From Pedobacter sp. BS3 (GTDB taxonomy: Bacteria; Bacteroidota; Bacteroidia; Sphingobacteriales; Sphingobacteriaceae), in contig NZ_VTRT01000001.1 in the NCBI RefSeq assembly GCF_008274585.1, positions 434,001-498,000 on the forward strand: DNA of 64,000 nt. The letters are read 5' to 3'. Under the pieces are notes generated by a model, which saw only the letters and a list, made by a program, of their open reading frames with translations, did no database searches and was not told where the DNA came from. Within the stretch, counting starts at the first letter, position 1. Each line of letters opens with the position of its first letter. Both the position numbers and the translations under genes were made by a program. Positions 51,363 to 61,684 of this stretch are shown here, piece by piece.

Positions 51363-51728
51363 TTATAAATATCGCTTTAATATCTCCAATAAAACATCAA
51401 CATCTATAGGTTTAGCAATATAATCGGTTGCGCCGGCACGAAGGCATTTTTCGCGGTCGCCAACCATGGCCTGTGCCGTTACGGCAATAACGGGAATATG
51501 GGTGGTTTCAGGGTTTTTATGCAGCACTGCCATGGCCTGGTATCCATCCATATCCGGCATCATCATATCCATCAAAATAATGCCAATATTTTTATCCTGG
51601 GCAAGAATATCTATTCCGGCCTGGGCGCTTTGGGCCGACAAACATTCGTAACCTTTGGAGCGCAGGGTGAGCCTTAACGCAAAAATATTACGATTGTCAT
51701 CGTCAATAATCAATATTTTCTTTTTCAT
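51363..51728 (-). CDS. Stand-alone response-regulator receiver
   Basis: The 121-residue protein is one REC domain: acidic pocket DDDNRN, phospho-Asp in GIILMDMMMPDMDGYQAM (about residue 54), Thr and Lys switch residues in AVTAQAM and YIAKPIDV. It has no output domain, so it passes phosphate or binds a partner. It sits 10 bp downstream of the hybrid kinase and is probably fed by it. Confidence 0.93.
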   Translation of the reverse strand: MKKKILIIDDDNRNIFALRLTLRSKGYECLSAQSAQAGIDILAQDKNIGIILMDMMMPDMDGYQAMAVLHKNPETTHIPVIAVTAQAMVGDREKCLRAGATDYIAKPIDVDVLLEILKRYL

Positions 51729-51738
51729 AAGCAGAGCA

Positions 51739-54700
51739 TCAGGAGGTTTTATCGTAAAGCCAAACCCTTAGCAACGAGATCAGCTGATCGATATCAACAG
51801 GCTTGGAAATATAATCGGATGCACCGGCACTGATACATTTTTCACGGTCGCCGATCATGGCTTTTGCAGTTACAGCCAATATGGGTAGATTTTTATAGCG
51901 GGAATCGGTACGTATGCGGGCCGTAGTTTCGTAACCATCCATTTCCGGCATCATCATATCCATCAGCACCACATCCACATCCGGATTTTCTTGCAGCTGC
52001 TTGAGCGCCTCCATCCCGTCGGTAGCAGAAACTACCCGCATTTTATGTTTTTCAAGGGCTTTTGTAAGCGAGAAAATATTGCGGATATCATCGTCGGCTA
52101 TTAATACGGTCTTGTTTTTAAGCACTTCATCCAGCGTACCTAACAGGTTACCTGTTGGTTTATCTTTCTTATTTTCTTCTATCAGGTGCAAAAACAGACC
52201 CACCTCGTCTAAAATACGCTGATACGAGTGTGCAGTTTTTACTACAATAGAGTCGGCATATTGCTTGATGCGGTTTTCTTCTGATTTAGAGAGGTTTTTG
52301 CCGGTAAAGATGATAATAGGCAGATTTTCAAGGCCCGGGTTGTTTTTCACGGTTTCCAATGCCTCATAGGCATTTTTATCGGGAATACCCATATCCAATA
52401 TCACACAATTCACCTTTTTATCACGCAATGCCGATACACCTGCCGAAACGCTGTTTTTGATCTCGGCGCTTACGCCAAAGGTTTCCAGAAAATAGGCGAG
52501 GGCCTGGGCGTGCTTAGGGTTTTCTTCTACAATGAGTACCTTACGGGGATTTTTATTGAGCGCTGTTTCCAGTGTCTGGAATATCTGCTGCATTTGCTCC
52601 AGGGCCACCGGTTTGTTGATAAAGTCTACCGCTCCCTTTAACAGGCTTTCGCGTTTTACTTCAAGCGACGACATGATGTGCACCGGAATATGTTTGGTTT
52701 CCGGATTTGATTTCAGCTCTTCCATTACCTGCCAGCCGTCTTTAACCGGAAGCTGAATGTCCAGCAAAATAGCAATGGGCTTGTATTTTATGGCCATATC
52801 TATGGCATGATCGCCACGTACGGCTACAATGCCTTTGTAGCTGCGCTTGTGGGTAAAGTTGAGCAGCGCTTTGGCAAAGTTGGTATCGTCTTCAACAATC
52901 AGTATCACTTTCTCATTTTGATCGATACTGTTACGGTCGTCGGGTATTTCATCCGGTATAACCGGAACAATGTTATGGTGTGGCTCTTCCTGCTCTGGTT
53001 GTACAATTGGTTCCGGTTCAGCATCTTGTTTTTCGGCTTCAGGTAACGGGGTCTGCTCGGCCGGCTTTACCGGTACAATAACTGTAAACTTGCTTCCAAC
53101 TCCGGGGTCGCTGTTAAGGTTGATGGAGCCGCCTAATAGCTTAGCCAGTTCGCGGCTTATGGAAAGGCCAAGACCTGTGCCGCCAAATTTTCGCCGTGTA
53201 GAGCCGTCGGCCTGCTGAAAGGCTTCGAAAATATGATCTTGCTTTTCTTTGGGTATGCCTATGCCCGTATCGGTTACGCTAAAGCTGATAAAACCGGCTG
53301 TTGCTGATGGTTCAACCGCCAATGTTACAGCGCCGCGGGATGTGAATTTGAGGGCGTTGGACAACAGGTTTTTCAGTATTTGTTCTAACCGCATTTTATC
53401 GGTTTCTATAGCGGTGGGCACCGCAGGCGAGGTAACTATTTTGAAGTCGAGATTTTTTTCGCGGGCTATAGGCATAAACAGCATCCGCATATCGCTGATA
53501 ATATCATCGATATCGGTAACAGCGTATTCAAGCTCCATTTTTCCGGCCTCGATCTTAGACAGATCCAGAATTTCGTCAATAAGGCTTAATAAGCCTTTAC
53601 CTGAGCTTTGAATAACTTCTGCCGATTCTACCTGGTCAGGGCTAAGGTTTTTATCGGCATTTTCAGACAGTAATCGCGATAGCAGCAAAATAGAATTTAA
53701 TGGTGTACGCAGCTCGTGGCTCATGTTGGCCAGGAACTCTGATTTGTACCGTGTGCTGATCTCAAGCTCTTCGGCTTTTTTCTGTATATCGAGGTTGCGC
53801 TCTACAATTACCTGGTTCTTTTCTTCCAGTAGCCTGCTGCGTTCTTCCAGCTCCTGGTTGGCCTGCAAAAGTTCTTCCTGCTGTACTTTCAGCTCTTCTT
53901 CAGAGGCTTGTAGCTTTTGGGCCTGCGCTTCAAGCTCGGTATTGAGGTTCTCAAGCTCGCTGTGCTGTGATTGTAATTCTTCTGCCTGCGATTGTGTTTC
54001 TTCAAGCAGCTCCTGTAAACGCTTACGGTTTTGAGCCGTGTATATGGCTATACCGATATTATACGATATGGTTGTTAAAAACTCAATATGCTTTTCGGTG
54101 TACGGATTAACAGAAGCCAGCTCTAATACTCCTTTTATCTGCTGTTCATGATAGATGGGTATAGCAATAATATTTCTGGGTTTGATCTTTGCCGTGGCAA
54201 ACGAAATGGCAATGTCATCCGGTTTAATATCTTTTACCAGGATAGGCTTACCCGAAGCTGCGGCTTGCCCGACAAGTCCTTCGCCAGGTTTTATGATCTC
54301 TTCCCTGGCGTTAAATGCGTAACCGCTTTGCAGGTGCAGCTGCTCATTATCAAGCAGGAACAATGCACCGGTCTGGCTCTCCGTATAAATGGCAACAAAT
54401 TCCAGAACGGCGTTTGCCAGCGTTTTAATATCTTTTTCGCCGATTATCTTATCATTTAATCCGGCCACGCCAGTTTGCATCCACTCTTTTGCACTTAACA
54501 GGTCAAAAGAATGTTGCAGCGAATTGGCCATCTGGTTTAATGAAAGCGCCAGGCTGCCGAGGCCGTCCTTTTCCTCATCGTTGATACGGATAGTATAATC
54601 CCCCGATGATATCTGTCCGGCGATCTTCTGAATCACATCAATTCTTTCGGCAATTTCGCGATCTTTTTTCTGCAGTTGTTTTTGAAGCTGCTCCCGTTCT

Positions 54701-55317
54701 TTGAAATCTCTGTTTATACGCAGGTAAAACATAATGGTGATAATCAGGGCGAGAATAGCTGCGATAACAATTACAACGGGCGTATAACCTGCAAAACGGT
54801 TCATGCGTTCGGTGCGCCTTGCAAGCAGCTCATGCTCTATATGCTGCATGCGCTGTATGATATTCCGCGTTTCATCCATATAGCTTCTGCCTTGTTGCAG
54901 CTGTGCTGTGCTAATGGCTTTACCTGCTTTGCGTAGGTCGATAAGATTTTGCAGAATATTTAACCGGTTGATAATGGCTTTTTGTAACGCATCGCAATTT
55001 TGTTGCTGTACGGGATTATCGACAGTAAGGGTTTTAACGTTATTTACAATAACTAAGGAACGCTCATAGGCGCCTGTATATGGCGTAAGAAACTGTTCTT
55101 CGCCGGTAAGCAGATATCCCCGCTGCCCGGTCTCAGCATCTTTCATTACCGACAGAACATTTGCCAGCTCATCGAGAACCTGATTGGTGTGATTAACCAT
55201 CTCTGCGCTTCTCAGCAGATTCTGAATGCTGACAAAAGATGCTACCGAGCTTATGATAAGCAGAAGCAATGAAATACTGAAACCTATTTGTAAATTGCGT
55301 GTAAATGAACTTTTCAT
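51739..55317 (-). CDS. Giant hybrid histidine kinase: CHASE3-HAMP-GAF-HisKA-HATPase-REC x3
   Basis: The 1,192-residue sensor has a first membrane helix (about 10-33), a CHASE3-type periplasmic domain (about 40-180, with MKDAETGQRGYLLTGEEQFL), a second helix (about 183-203), HAMP (about 205-260), GAF (about 290-425), a long Gln/Glu coiled coil (about 430-520), HisKA with the phospho-His in FLANMSHELRTPL (about 531), a HATPase_c domain with GTGLGLSISRELAKLLGG, and three receivers. The first has LLDIQLPVKDG, the second is atypical (IVEEN pocket, LDMGIPDKN), and the third has VLMDMMMPEMDGY. It leads the five-gene signalling cassette with cheR and cheB. Confidence 0.95.
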   Translation of the reverse strand: MKSSFTRNLQIGFSISLLLLIISSVASFVSIQNLLRSAEMVNHTNQVLDELANVLSVMKDAETGQRGYLLTGEEQFLTPYTGAYERSLVIVNNVKTLTVDNPVQQQNCDALQKAIINRLNILQNLIDLRKAGKAISTAQLQQGRSYMDETRNIIQRMQHIEHELLARRTERMNRFAGYTPVVIVIAAILALIITIMFYLRINRDFKEREQLQKQLQKKDREIAERIDVIQKIAGQISSGDYTIRINDEEKDGLGSLALSLNQMANSLQHSFDLLSAKEWMQTGVAGLNDKIIGEKDIKTLANAVLEFVAIYTESQTGALFLLDNEQLHLQSGYAFNAREEIIKPGEGLVGQAAASGKPILVKDIKPDDIAISFATAKIKPRNIIAIPIYHEQQIKGVLELASVNPYTEKHIEFLTTISYNIGIAIYTAQNRKRLQELLEETQSQAEELQSQHSELENLNTELEAQAQKLQASEEELKVQQEELLQANQELEERSRLLEEKNQVIVERNLDIQKKAEELEISTRYKSEFLANMSHELRTPLNSILLLSRLLSENADKNLSPDQVESAEVIQSSGKGLLSLIDEILDLSKIEAGKMELEYAVTDIDDIISDMRMLFMPIAREKNLDFKIVTSPAVPTAIETDKMRLEQILKNLLSNALKFTSRGAVTLAVEPSATAGFISFSVTDTGIGIPKEKQDHIFEAFQQADGSTRRKFGGTGLGLSISRELAKLLGGSINLNSDPGVGSKFTVIVPVKPAEQTPLPEAEKQDAEPEPIVQPEQEEPHHNIVPVIPDEIPDDRNSIDQNEKVILIVEDDTNFAKALLNFTHKRSYKGIVAVRGDHAIDMAIKYKPIAILLDIQLPVKDGWQVMEELKSNPETKHIPVHIMSSLEVKRESLLKGAVDFINKPVALEQMQQIFQTLETALNKNPRKVLIVEENPKHAQALAYFLETFGVSAEIKNSVSAGVSALRDKKVNCVILDMGIPDKNAYEALETVKNNPGLENLPIIIFTGKNLSKSEENRIKQYADSIVVKTAHSYQRILDEVGLFLHLIEENKKDKPTGNLLGTLDEVLKNKTVLIADDDIRNIFSLTKALEKHKMRVVSATDGMEALKQLQENPDVDVVLMDMMMPEMDGYETTARIRTDSRYKNLPILAVTAKAMIGDREKCISAGASDYISKPVDIDQLISLLRVWLYDKTS

Positions 55318-55365
55318 CCGGTAAATTTTAGCGATGATTATTTAATACCACTGCCGGTAAAATTA

Positions 55366-56475
55366 CTACTTTTTTATAATGGGAATTGAAAAATAGAAGG
55401 TTGAGCCAACGCCGGGCTCGCTTTCAACGCCGTATGTGGCATTATGCCGTTGCAATATCTCTGCACAGATGTATAAGCCGATACCCAGGCCCTGAAACCG
55501 GTATGAGGTTGCTTCTACGCGGTAAAATTTTTCAAAAATACTGGCCTGCTTATCTTTAGGAATGCCCACACCATAATCGGTAACCCGAACGGTAAGCATA
55601 TCGTTATCTACCTGTGTTTCAACCAGTACATCTTTACGCTCCGGCGAATATTTGAGCGCATTGGTCAGAAAGTTGATAAGTACCTGTTCAATGCGCACAT
55701 CGTCGCCATAAATTTCTACATCGGCTGTTCCGTTAATAATTATTTTGGCCTCCGGATGCGTCTGGGCGATGATATCAACAGCACTGTTCAACAACGGCTG
55801 AAAAGCAAATTCCCGCTTATTGAACTTCAGCTTACCGCTTTCTATTTTCGAAATATCAAGCAGATCGGCAATTAAATTATTAAGCTTTTCAAGCTGCAGG
55901 TTCGTTTTATGGAGATAGCTTTTTGTAGCCTCGGGATTTTTATCAATAGAGCGCTCGGATAGCTGCAGGTAAGCTTTAATGCTGGTAAGCGGTGTTTTCA
56001 GCTCGTGACTGGCAATGCTGATAAATTCGTCTTTCTTTTTTTCGGCTTCCTTGCGGTACTCGATCTCTTCGAGCAATGCTTTTTGTATACGGCTTAGTTC
56101 CTGTGTTTGTGCATGTAAACGCTTAAACGTTTTTACCTTCATCAGTAAAATGTCTACATCAACAGGTTTGGTGATATAGTCAATAGCGCCCGAAGCATAG
56201 CCTTTGGCTATGAAGCGTTTTTCTGTGTTAACAGCCGAAAGAAAAATAATGGGCGTATCTTTTGCCTTGCTATACCCGGATATGGCTTCTGCAACTTCAA
56301 AGCCATCCATATCAGGCATTTGTACGTCCAGAATTACCAGCGCATAGGTATTTTTCAATATCTTTTTTAACGCCTCTTCGCCAGAAAGAGCCGTATCTAC
56401 TGCAAAATTATTTAACTCTAAAAGTTGTTTAAGCGAGAAAACATTTTCCGGCTTATCGTCTACTATTAATATCAT
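55366..56475 (-). CDS. Receiver-histidine kinase (REC-HisKA-HATPase)
   Basis: The 369-residue protein has an N-terminal receiver (DDKPEN pocket; phospho-Asp in YALVILDVQMPDMDG, about residue 53) and a soluble histidine kinase: the phospho-His in ISIASHELKTPLTSI (about 160), and HATPase_c with DYGVGIPKDKQ and GLGIGLYICAEILQRH. It has no membrane segment. It is the first gene of the cassette, 48 bp before the hybrid kinase, so it may form a phosphorelay with it. Confidence 0.94.
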   Translation of the reverse strand: MILIVDDKPENVFSLKQLLELNNFAVDTALSGEEALKKILKNTYALVILDVQMPDMDGFEVAEAISGYSKAKDTPIIFLSAVNTEKRFIAKGYASGAIDYITKPVDVDILLMKVKTFKRLHAQTQELSRIQKALLEEIEYRKEAEKKKDEFISIASHELKTPLTSIKAYLQLSERSIDKNPEATKSYLHKTNLQLEKLNNLIADLLDISKIESGKLKFNKREFAFQPLLNSAVDIIAQTHPEAKIIINGTADVEIYGDDVRIEQVLINFLTNALKYSPERKDVLVETQVDNDMLTVRVTDYGVGIPKDKQASIFEKFYRVEATSYRFQGLGIGLYICAEILQRHNATYGVESEPGVGSTFYFSIPIIKK

Positions 56476-56882
56476 CTAAGTGAGCGGCAATTAAATGCAT
56501 CATTGTAATTTTTATAAACAACTAATTCTAAGGTATGTTTTTTTAATTATCCGGAAAAATAAAGATTATCCAGGTACTAAATTCATAATTAAGTATTGAT
56601 ATCATCCCGAAAAAAATCAGCAATGACATATAAATATAACTTTTAACGTTAATTATATAAGTTACCATAGAAAAAGAATATACAGATTTGCTTTTGTATG
56701 AAGCAGTTACCGGCATGAAAAAGCAACATGCCAGCTACGGTTTAAAATGAGTAACGTTTAAATTTCATGGATATGATAATTGTAAATGGACGGTGAAGAC
56801 ACCGTCTCCGGCCTCTGCCGCTGCTGGTGTCCCCCACCAGCAGCAATAAAAAAACGAGTAAATAATTAATTTAATATTGATA
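56476..56882. other. Non-coding region between the signalling cassette and the HMA gene
   Basis: There is no supported gene. 56785-56846 is a REP-like family 2 element; the AT-rich first half shows no clean promoter. Confidence 0.6.
56785..56846. repeat. REP-like element family 2, copy B, two perfect hairpins
   Basis: Hairpin 1 is GACGGTG-AAGA-CACCGTC (56789-56806). Hairpin 2 is a perfect 10-bp stem, GCTGCTGGTG with CACCAGCAGC (56820-56844). It is the inverted copy of 45370-45430. Confidence 0.85.
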
Positions 56883-57221
56883 ATGAGAACATTAAAAGCT
56901 ATTGCACTGATAATATTTGTCGCTGCATCGTTGTCTGCAGCGGCACAAACCAAAACCGAGGTTATTAAAGTGAACGGCGAATGCAACTTATGCAAAAAGA
57001 AAATTGAAAATGCCGTAAAAGCGTCGGTTATTACCGCTAAATGGGATCCCAAAACCAAGCTGATGAAAGTGAGCTATAATCCTGAAAAAACCAGCCCGAT
57101 GGAGATTCAGCAAAAGATAGCCGCCGCAGGTTATGATACTGAAAAGGTTAAAGCAAGCGATGCAGCCTACCATGCTTTAGACGAGTGCTGCCAGTACGAC
57201 CGGAACCGTTTGGCTGAGTAA
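56883..57221 (+). CDS. Secreted heavy-metal-associated (HMA) domain protein
   Basis: From ATG 56883 the 112-residue protein has a signal peptide (about 1-21, ending SAAAQ) and an HMA fold with the metal motif GECNLCKKKIENAV (Cys34, Cys37). KWDPKTKLMKVSYNPEKTSPMEIQQKIAAAGYDTEK is the typical second half. Two more cysteines (ECC) lie near the C-terminus. Cytoplasmic HMA chaperones hand copper to P-type ATPases; this one would act in the periplasm. No copper ATPase lies next to it. Confidence 0.88.
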   Translation: MRTLKAIALIIFVAASLSAAAQTKTEVIKVNGECNLCKKKIENAVKASVITAKWDPKTKLMKVSYNPEKTSPMEIQQKIAAAGYDTEKVKASDAAYHALDECCQYDRNRLAE

Positions 57222-57229
57222 TTTACGCC

Positions 57230-57425
57230 GTCATTTCGACCGCAGGGAGAAATCTGGAAGTTTTGAGAAATTGTTATAATGTGGCACTACATACTTTTGG
57301 GCAGCGCCGCTATGAAACAGATTTTACTTTGTAGCGGGTTTGTTATTACCTTCCTGTCCCCCAAGAGGCCGGAACGAATAATGTTGGTCTGTCGGGGGAC
57401 AGACCAAGGGGTAGGGTAGACTTTT
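57230..57425. repeat. Two REP-like sequences after the HMA gene (family 3, copy B)
   Basis: 57232-57258 holds GTCATTTCGACCGCAGGGAG, a repeat type I know as common between Bacteroidota genes. 57338-57405 is similar to 46077-46143, with arms CTGTCCCCC and GGGGGACAG (57354-57362, 57394-57402) forming a perfect 9-bp stem around 31 nt. Confidence 0.65.
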
Positions 57426-57463
57426 CAGACACTCTCTTCAAAATATCTGAAAGTCTTTGTTTC

Positions 57464-60337
57464 TTACAGCTTCCGTTTCACTTCAACCTGTTCGTAAGCT
57501 TCTACAATGTCGCCTACTTTAATATCGTTGAAGTTCTGGATATTCAAGCCGCATTCGTAGCCGGCAGATACTTCCTTAACGTCATCTTTATAACGTTTTA
57601 ACGAAGCCAGCTCACCGGTATAAACAACCACACCATCGCGTACAATGCGTATCTTACTGTTCCGGTTAATTTTACCGTCAAGTACCATACAACCGGCAAC
57701 AGTTCCTACTTTGGTAATTTTGAATGTTTCGCGTATTTCTACGTTAGCCACAATTTTCTCTTCAAACTCAGGTGCCAGCATGCCTTCCATAGCGGCCCTG
57801 ATCTCGTTAATGGCATCGTAAATGATAGAGTATAAGCGGATATCAATTTGTTCCTGCTCGGCCAGCTTACGGGCGCCGGATGACGGACGTACCTGGAACC
57901 CTACGATAATAGCATCGGACGCGGAGGCCAGCAATACGTCTGATTCTGATATCTGGCCTACGCCCTTGCTGATAATATTCACCTGGATTTCTTCGGTAGA
58001 TAATTTCAGCAAAGAATCGGATAAGGCTTCAATAGAACCGTCCACGTCACCTTTTACAATGATGTTCAGCTCTTTAAAGTTTCCTATGGCCAAACGGCGA
58101 CCGATCTCATCCAGCGTAATGTGCTTTTGTGTACGCAAACCTTGCTCACGCATCAGCTGTAAACGTTTGTTGGCGATGTCGCGTGCTTCCGATTCGCTTT
58201 CAAGCACGTTGAATTTATCGCCTGCTGTTGGAGCGCCCTGCATACCCAGCACCTGTACAGGTACTGACGGGCCAGCCTGGTCTACTTTCTGACCGCGTTC
58301 GTTAAACAAGGCTTTTACACGACCGCTGTAGCTTCCTGCCAGTATCGGGTCGCCAACACGTAATGTTCCGGCCTGAACTAAAACGGTGGTTACAATACCA
58401 CGTCCTTTATCCAGCGCAGCTTCAATTACCGTACCTACCGCCCGTTTGTTCGGGTTAGCGGTAAGCTCTAATAATTCGGCTTCCAGCAATACTTTATCCA
58501 ATAAAACATCTACATTCAGGCCGCTTTTGGCAGATATTTCCTGCGACTGGTATTTTCCGCCCCAGTCTTCAACCAGGATATTCATGGTCGAAAGTTGTTC
58601 ACGGATCTTATCGGCATTAGCGCCGGGCTTATCAATTTTAGTAAAGGCAAATACCAGCGGAACACCGGCTGCCTGTGCGTGGTTGATAGCCTCTTTGGTT
58701 TGAGGCATCACGGCATCGTCGGCAGCAATTACGATAATGGCAATATCAGCGGCTTTGGCGCCACGGGCACGCATGGCGGTAAACGCTTCGTGCCCCGGTG
58801 TATCTAAAAAGGTTACTTTTTTACCTGATGAAGTGGTTACCTGGTAAGCACCAATGTGCTGTGTGATACCGCCGGCTTCGCCCGCTACCACATTTGCCTT
58901 ACGGATGTAGTCCAGCAACGAAGTTTTACCGTGGTCTACGTGACCCATAATGGTTACTACCGGAGCCCTTGGCTGCAGATCTGCCGGCCTGTCTTCTTCT
59001 TCCAGTATGCTGTTTTCCTCGTCTTCGGGCTTAACAAATTCTACTTCGTATCCAAACTCGTCGGCAACAATGGTTAAGGCTTCTGCATCTAAACGCTGGT
59101 TGATGGAAACAAACATCCCCAGGCTCATGCAGGTACCTATAATTTGCGTAACCGGAACGTCGATCATGTTAGCCAGCTCATTAGCCGTTACAAATTCGGT
59201 AACACGCAGCACTTTTGATTGCAGCTCACGTTCCATTGCAGCTTCTTCGGCAGAAAGCGCAACATCGTCGCGTTTCTGGCGGCGTAGCTTGGCCCGCTGT
59301 GCAAACTTACCTGACTTACCGGCGCCGCTCAGGCGTGCCAGTGTAGCTTTGATCTGGTCTTGTATCTCTTTTTCAGAAGGCTCTTCCTTCGGCACATCGC
59401 GGTGGTGTCCGCGGTTTCTGAAATCCGGCTTACCGCCGTGAGGCCTGTTGCCAAAGCCAGGTCTTCCTCCGCCGGGATGAGTGCCATGCTGCGGTCTGTT
59501 GCCCTGTTGCTCGCCCGGTGCATTGGTTTGTCCGGGTGCATCTTTACGTTTACGCTTGCGCTTATGATCGCTTCCGGCAACGTTTGATGATGAGGCTACA
59601 GGCTGATCTTTACGGCGCTGTGGCTGCGTTGGCAAGTTGATCTTTCCAACCACATTCGGGCCGCTTAAACGTTGTGCTTTGGCACGTATTACTTCGTTTT
59701 CCTCGGCTGCTTCTGCCTGTTGCTGCGGAGCTTCCTGTTTTTCTTCTTTTACCGGAGGTTTTTCCGGTGTTACAGGGGGTTCAGCCTTTACAGGTTGTTC
59801 TTCGGCTACAGGTTTGGCTTCGGGCTTCGGCTCCGGAGCAGGTGCTGGTTCCGGCTTTTTCTCCTGTTTGGATTTAGGGTTCAGGTTATTCAGGTCTATT
59901 TTACCGATAACCTTTACGCCCCGAAGACTGTTATCCTCGTTATTGTCAGATGTATTATCAGAAGGTTGTTTAACCGGTTCAGGAGCTGACCTGGGTTTCT
60001 CGGCAGGCGGCGCTGCAAAGGTACCGGCGTTCTTGATCAGAATTTCTTCGTGCTCAAAATCTGTGGTACGGGCAGGAATATCATGGCGCTCGGGAGCTGT
60101 GGGTGCAGGTTCTTCGCGACGGATCTTGCCAATGCTGATCTGCTTGGCTTCTTCCTTCACTATTTTATCACCCTGGAACTCCTTTAAGAGCACATCATAC
60201 ATGTCCTCGCTGAGTTTTGTGTTGGGTTTGGCATCAATTTTATAACCTTTTTTACCCAAAAACTCAGCCGCGGTTGACAAGCCGATGTTCAACTCTTTGG
60301 CAGCTCTTAACAGATTAATACTTTTTCCTTCTGACAT
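57464..60337 (-). CDS. infB: Translation initiation factor IF-2
   Basis: The 957-residue GTPase brings initiator tRNA to the 30S subunit. It has an N-terminal IF2_N helix set (about 1-55), a long Pro/Glu/Lys-rich linker (about 75-320, partly Gly/His/Arg-rich), and the G domain with [32 protein letters not shown] and [12 protein letters not shown], then domains II-IV. The linker is low-complexity and varies among relatives. It is the last gene of rimP-nusA-infB; a further TATTTTTG -7 element lies in the 110-bp gap before it. Confidence 0.98.
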   Translation of the reverse strand: MSEGKSINLLRAAKELNIGLSTAAEFLGKKGYKIDAKPNTKLSEDMYDVLLKEFQGDKIVKEEAKQISIGKIRREEPAPTAPERHDIPARTTDFEHEEILIKNAGTFAAPPAEKPRSAPEPVKQPSDNTSDNNEDNSLRGVKVIGKIDLNNLNPKSKQEKKPEPAPAPEPKPEAKPVAEEQPVKAEPPVTPEKPPVKEEKQEAPQQQAEAAEENEVIRAKAQRLSGPNVVGKINLPTQPQRRKDQPVASSSNVAGSDHKRKRKRKDAPGQTNAPGEQQGNRPQHGTHPGGGRPGFGNRPHGGKPDFRNRGHHRDVPKEEPSEKEIQDQIKATLARLSGAGKSGKFAQRAKLRRQKRDDVALSAEEAAMERELQSKVLRVTEFVTANELANMIDVPVTQIIGTCMSLGMFVSINQRLDAEALTIVADEFGYEVEFVKPEDEENSILEEEDRPADLQPRAPVVTIMGHVDHGKTSLLDYIRKANVVAGEAGGITQHIGAYQVTTSSGKKVTFLDTPGHEAFTAMRARGAKAADIAIIVIAADDAVMPQTKEAINHAQAAGVPLVFAFTKIDKPGANADKIREQLSTMNILVEDWGGKYQSQEISAKSGLNVDVLLDKVLLEAELLELTANPNKRAVGTVIEAALDKGRGIVTTVLVQAGTLRVGDPILAGSYSGRVKALFNERGQKVDQAGPSVPVQVLGMQGAPTAGDKFNVLESESEARDIANKRLQLMREQGLRTQKHITLDEIGRRLAIGNFKELNIIVKGDVDGSIEALSDSLLKLSTEEIQVNIISKGVGQISESDVLLASASDAIIVGFQVRPSSGARKLAEQEQIDIRLYSIIYDAINEIRAAMEGMLAPEFEEKIVANVEIRETFKITKVGTVAGCMVLDGKINRNSKIRIVRDGVVVYTGELASLKRYKDDVKEVSAGYECGLNIQNFNDIKVGDIVEAYEQVEVKRKL

Positions 60338-60369
60338 TTAATACTATTAGTTCTCGCTTAAATTTTAAA

Positions 60370-60377
60370 CAAAAATA
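60370..60377 (-). promoter_or_regulatory. Possible internal -7 element (TATTTTTG) before infB
   Basis: TATTTTTG on the minus strand matches TAnnTTTG and lies 33 bp before the infB ATG. No -33 element is clear, so this is a weak secondary promoter. Confidence 0.35.
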
Positions 60378-60447
60378 CGTTTTTTATATGGTTTAAATGA
60401 TATGTTCCCGTTATCTATTTTTGATATTACGGTTACCGGCATTTAAA

Positions 60448-61683
60448 CTATTCAAATTCGGCACGTAAAACGTCAAGTACCTCTTTTACGGTACTTTCTT
60501 CCAGATCGGTACGTCTTACCAGCTCATCTGTAGATAAATTGAGAATAGATTTGGCGGTATCTAAACCGATGCGTTTAAACTCATCGATGATCCAGCCGTC
60601 AATTTCATCTGCAAATTCTTCGATATCCACATCCTCCTCATCTTCATCCGCTTCGCGGTACACATCGATCTCATACCCGGTTAATTTACCGGCAAGCTTA
60701 ATGTTGTGCCCGCCTCGGCCAATAGCCAGCGAAACCTGGTCGGGTTTAAGATAAACGGCAGCACGTTTTTCAACATCATCCAGTTTAATGCTGCTGATCT
60801 TTGCCGGACTTAATGCACGTTGAATATACAGCGAAAGATTGTTGGTGAAGTTGATCACGTCGATGTTCTCGTTTTTCAATTCACGAACAATACCGTGTAT
60901 CCGAGAACCTTTCATACCCACGCAGGCGCCTACCGGGTCAATGCGGTCATCGTACGATTCAACGGCCACCTTTGCACGCTCGCCCGGTTCACGCACAATT
61001 TTCTTAATGGTGATCAAACCATCAAATATTTCGGGAACTTCCAGCTCAAACAGGCGCTGTAAAAACTCGGGCGCTGTACGCGATATAATGATTTTTGGGT
61101 TGCTGTTCAGCATATCCACTTTCAGGATAACCGCCCGTACAGAATCGCCTTTTTTGAAATAATCGGCGGGAATCTGCTCCGTTTTAGGCAGGATAAGCTC
61201 GTTGCCTTCATCGTCAAGCACCAGTGTTTCTTTTTTCCAAACCTGGTAAACCTCGCCCGTAACAATCTCGCCCACGCGGTCTTTGTACTTGCGGAAGATC
61301 TCGTCTTTCTCCAGCTCCAGGATCTTTGAAACCAGCGTTTGGCGTGCCGCCAGTATTGCCCGGCGACCAAAGCTCTCCAGCGTGATCTGCTCGATGTAAT
61401 CGTCGCCCACTTCCAGGTCCGGATCTATCTTTTTAGCCTCTGCCAGCTCAATTTCCAGGTCGTCATCTTCCGAAAAACCATCTTCCATTACGGTACGCGT
61501 ACGCCAGATCTCAAGGTCACCGTTGTCCGGGTTCACAATAACGTCGCAATTTTCGTCGGTGCCGTATTTCTTCCTGATCATGCTTCTAAACACCTCTTCA
61601 AGTACGCTGATCACCGTTGGCCGGTCAATGTTTTTGAAGTCCTTAAACTCCTGAAATGACTCAATTAAATTAATGTTGCTCAT
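60448..61683 (-). CDS. nusA: Transcription termination/antitermination factor NusA
   Basis: The 411-residue protein has the N-terminal RNA polymerase-binding domain, an S1 domain (KDRVGEIVTGEVYQVWKKET, about 130-200) and two KH domains (VGACVGMKGSRIHGIVREL and LAIGRGGHNIKLAGKLTGYEID). The C-terminal acidic repeats of E. coli NusA are reduced to an acidic stretch (EADEDEEDVDIEEFADEIDG) and one helix-hairpin-helix-like unit. It alters pausing and termination. It is the middle gene of the operon, 1 bp after rimP, and could act on the hairpin in the leader. Confidence 0.97.
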   Translation of the reverse strand: MSNINLIESFQEFKDFKNIDRPTVISVLEEVFRSMIRKKYGTDENCDVIVNPDNGDLEIWRTRTVMEDGFSEDDDLEIELAEAKKIDPDLEVGDDYIEQITLESFGRRAILAARQTLVSKILELEKDEIFRKYKDRVGEIVTGEVYQVWKKETLVLDDEGNELILPKTEQIPADYFKKGDSVRAVILKVDMLNSNPKIIISRTAPEFLQRLFELEVPEIFDGLITIKKIVREPGERAKVAVESYDDRIDPVGACVGMKGSRIHGIVRELKNENIDVINFTNNLSLYIQRALSPAKISSIKLDDVEKRAAVYLKPDQVSLAIGRGGHNIKLAGKLTGYEIDVYREADEDEEDVDIEEFADEIDGWIIDEFKRIGLDTAKSILNLSTDELVRRTDLEESTVKEVLDVLRAEFE

Positions 61684-61684
61684 T

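Noticed and set aside
53723-54034. Ser/Cys-rich plus-strand frame
   Set aside because: It is the antisense of the Glu/Gln-rich coiled coil of the hybrid kinase, which always gives Ser/Cys/Leu-rich shadow frames.
59637-60245. Plus-strand 202-codon frame opposite infB
   Set aside because: It mirrors the Pro/Glu-rich linker of IF-2 and is low-complexity; no promoter or relatives are apparent.
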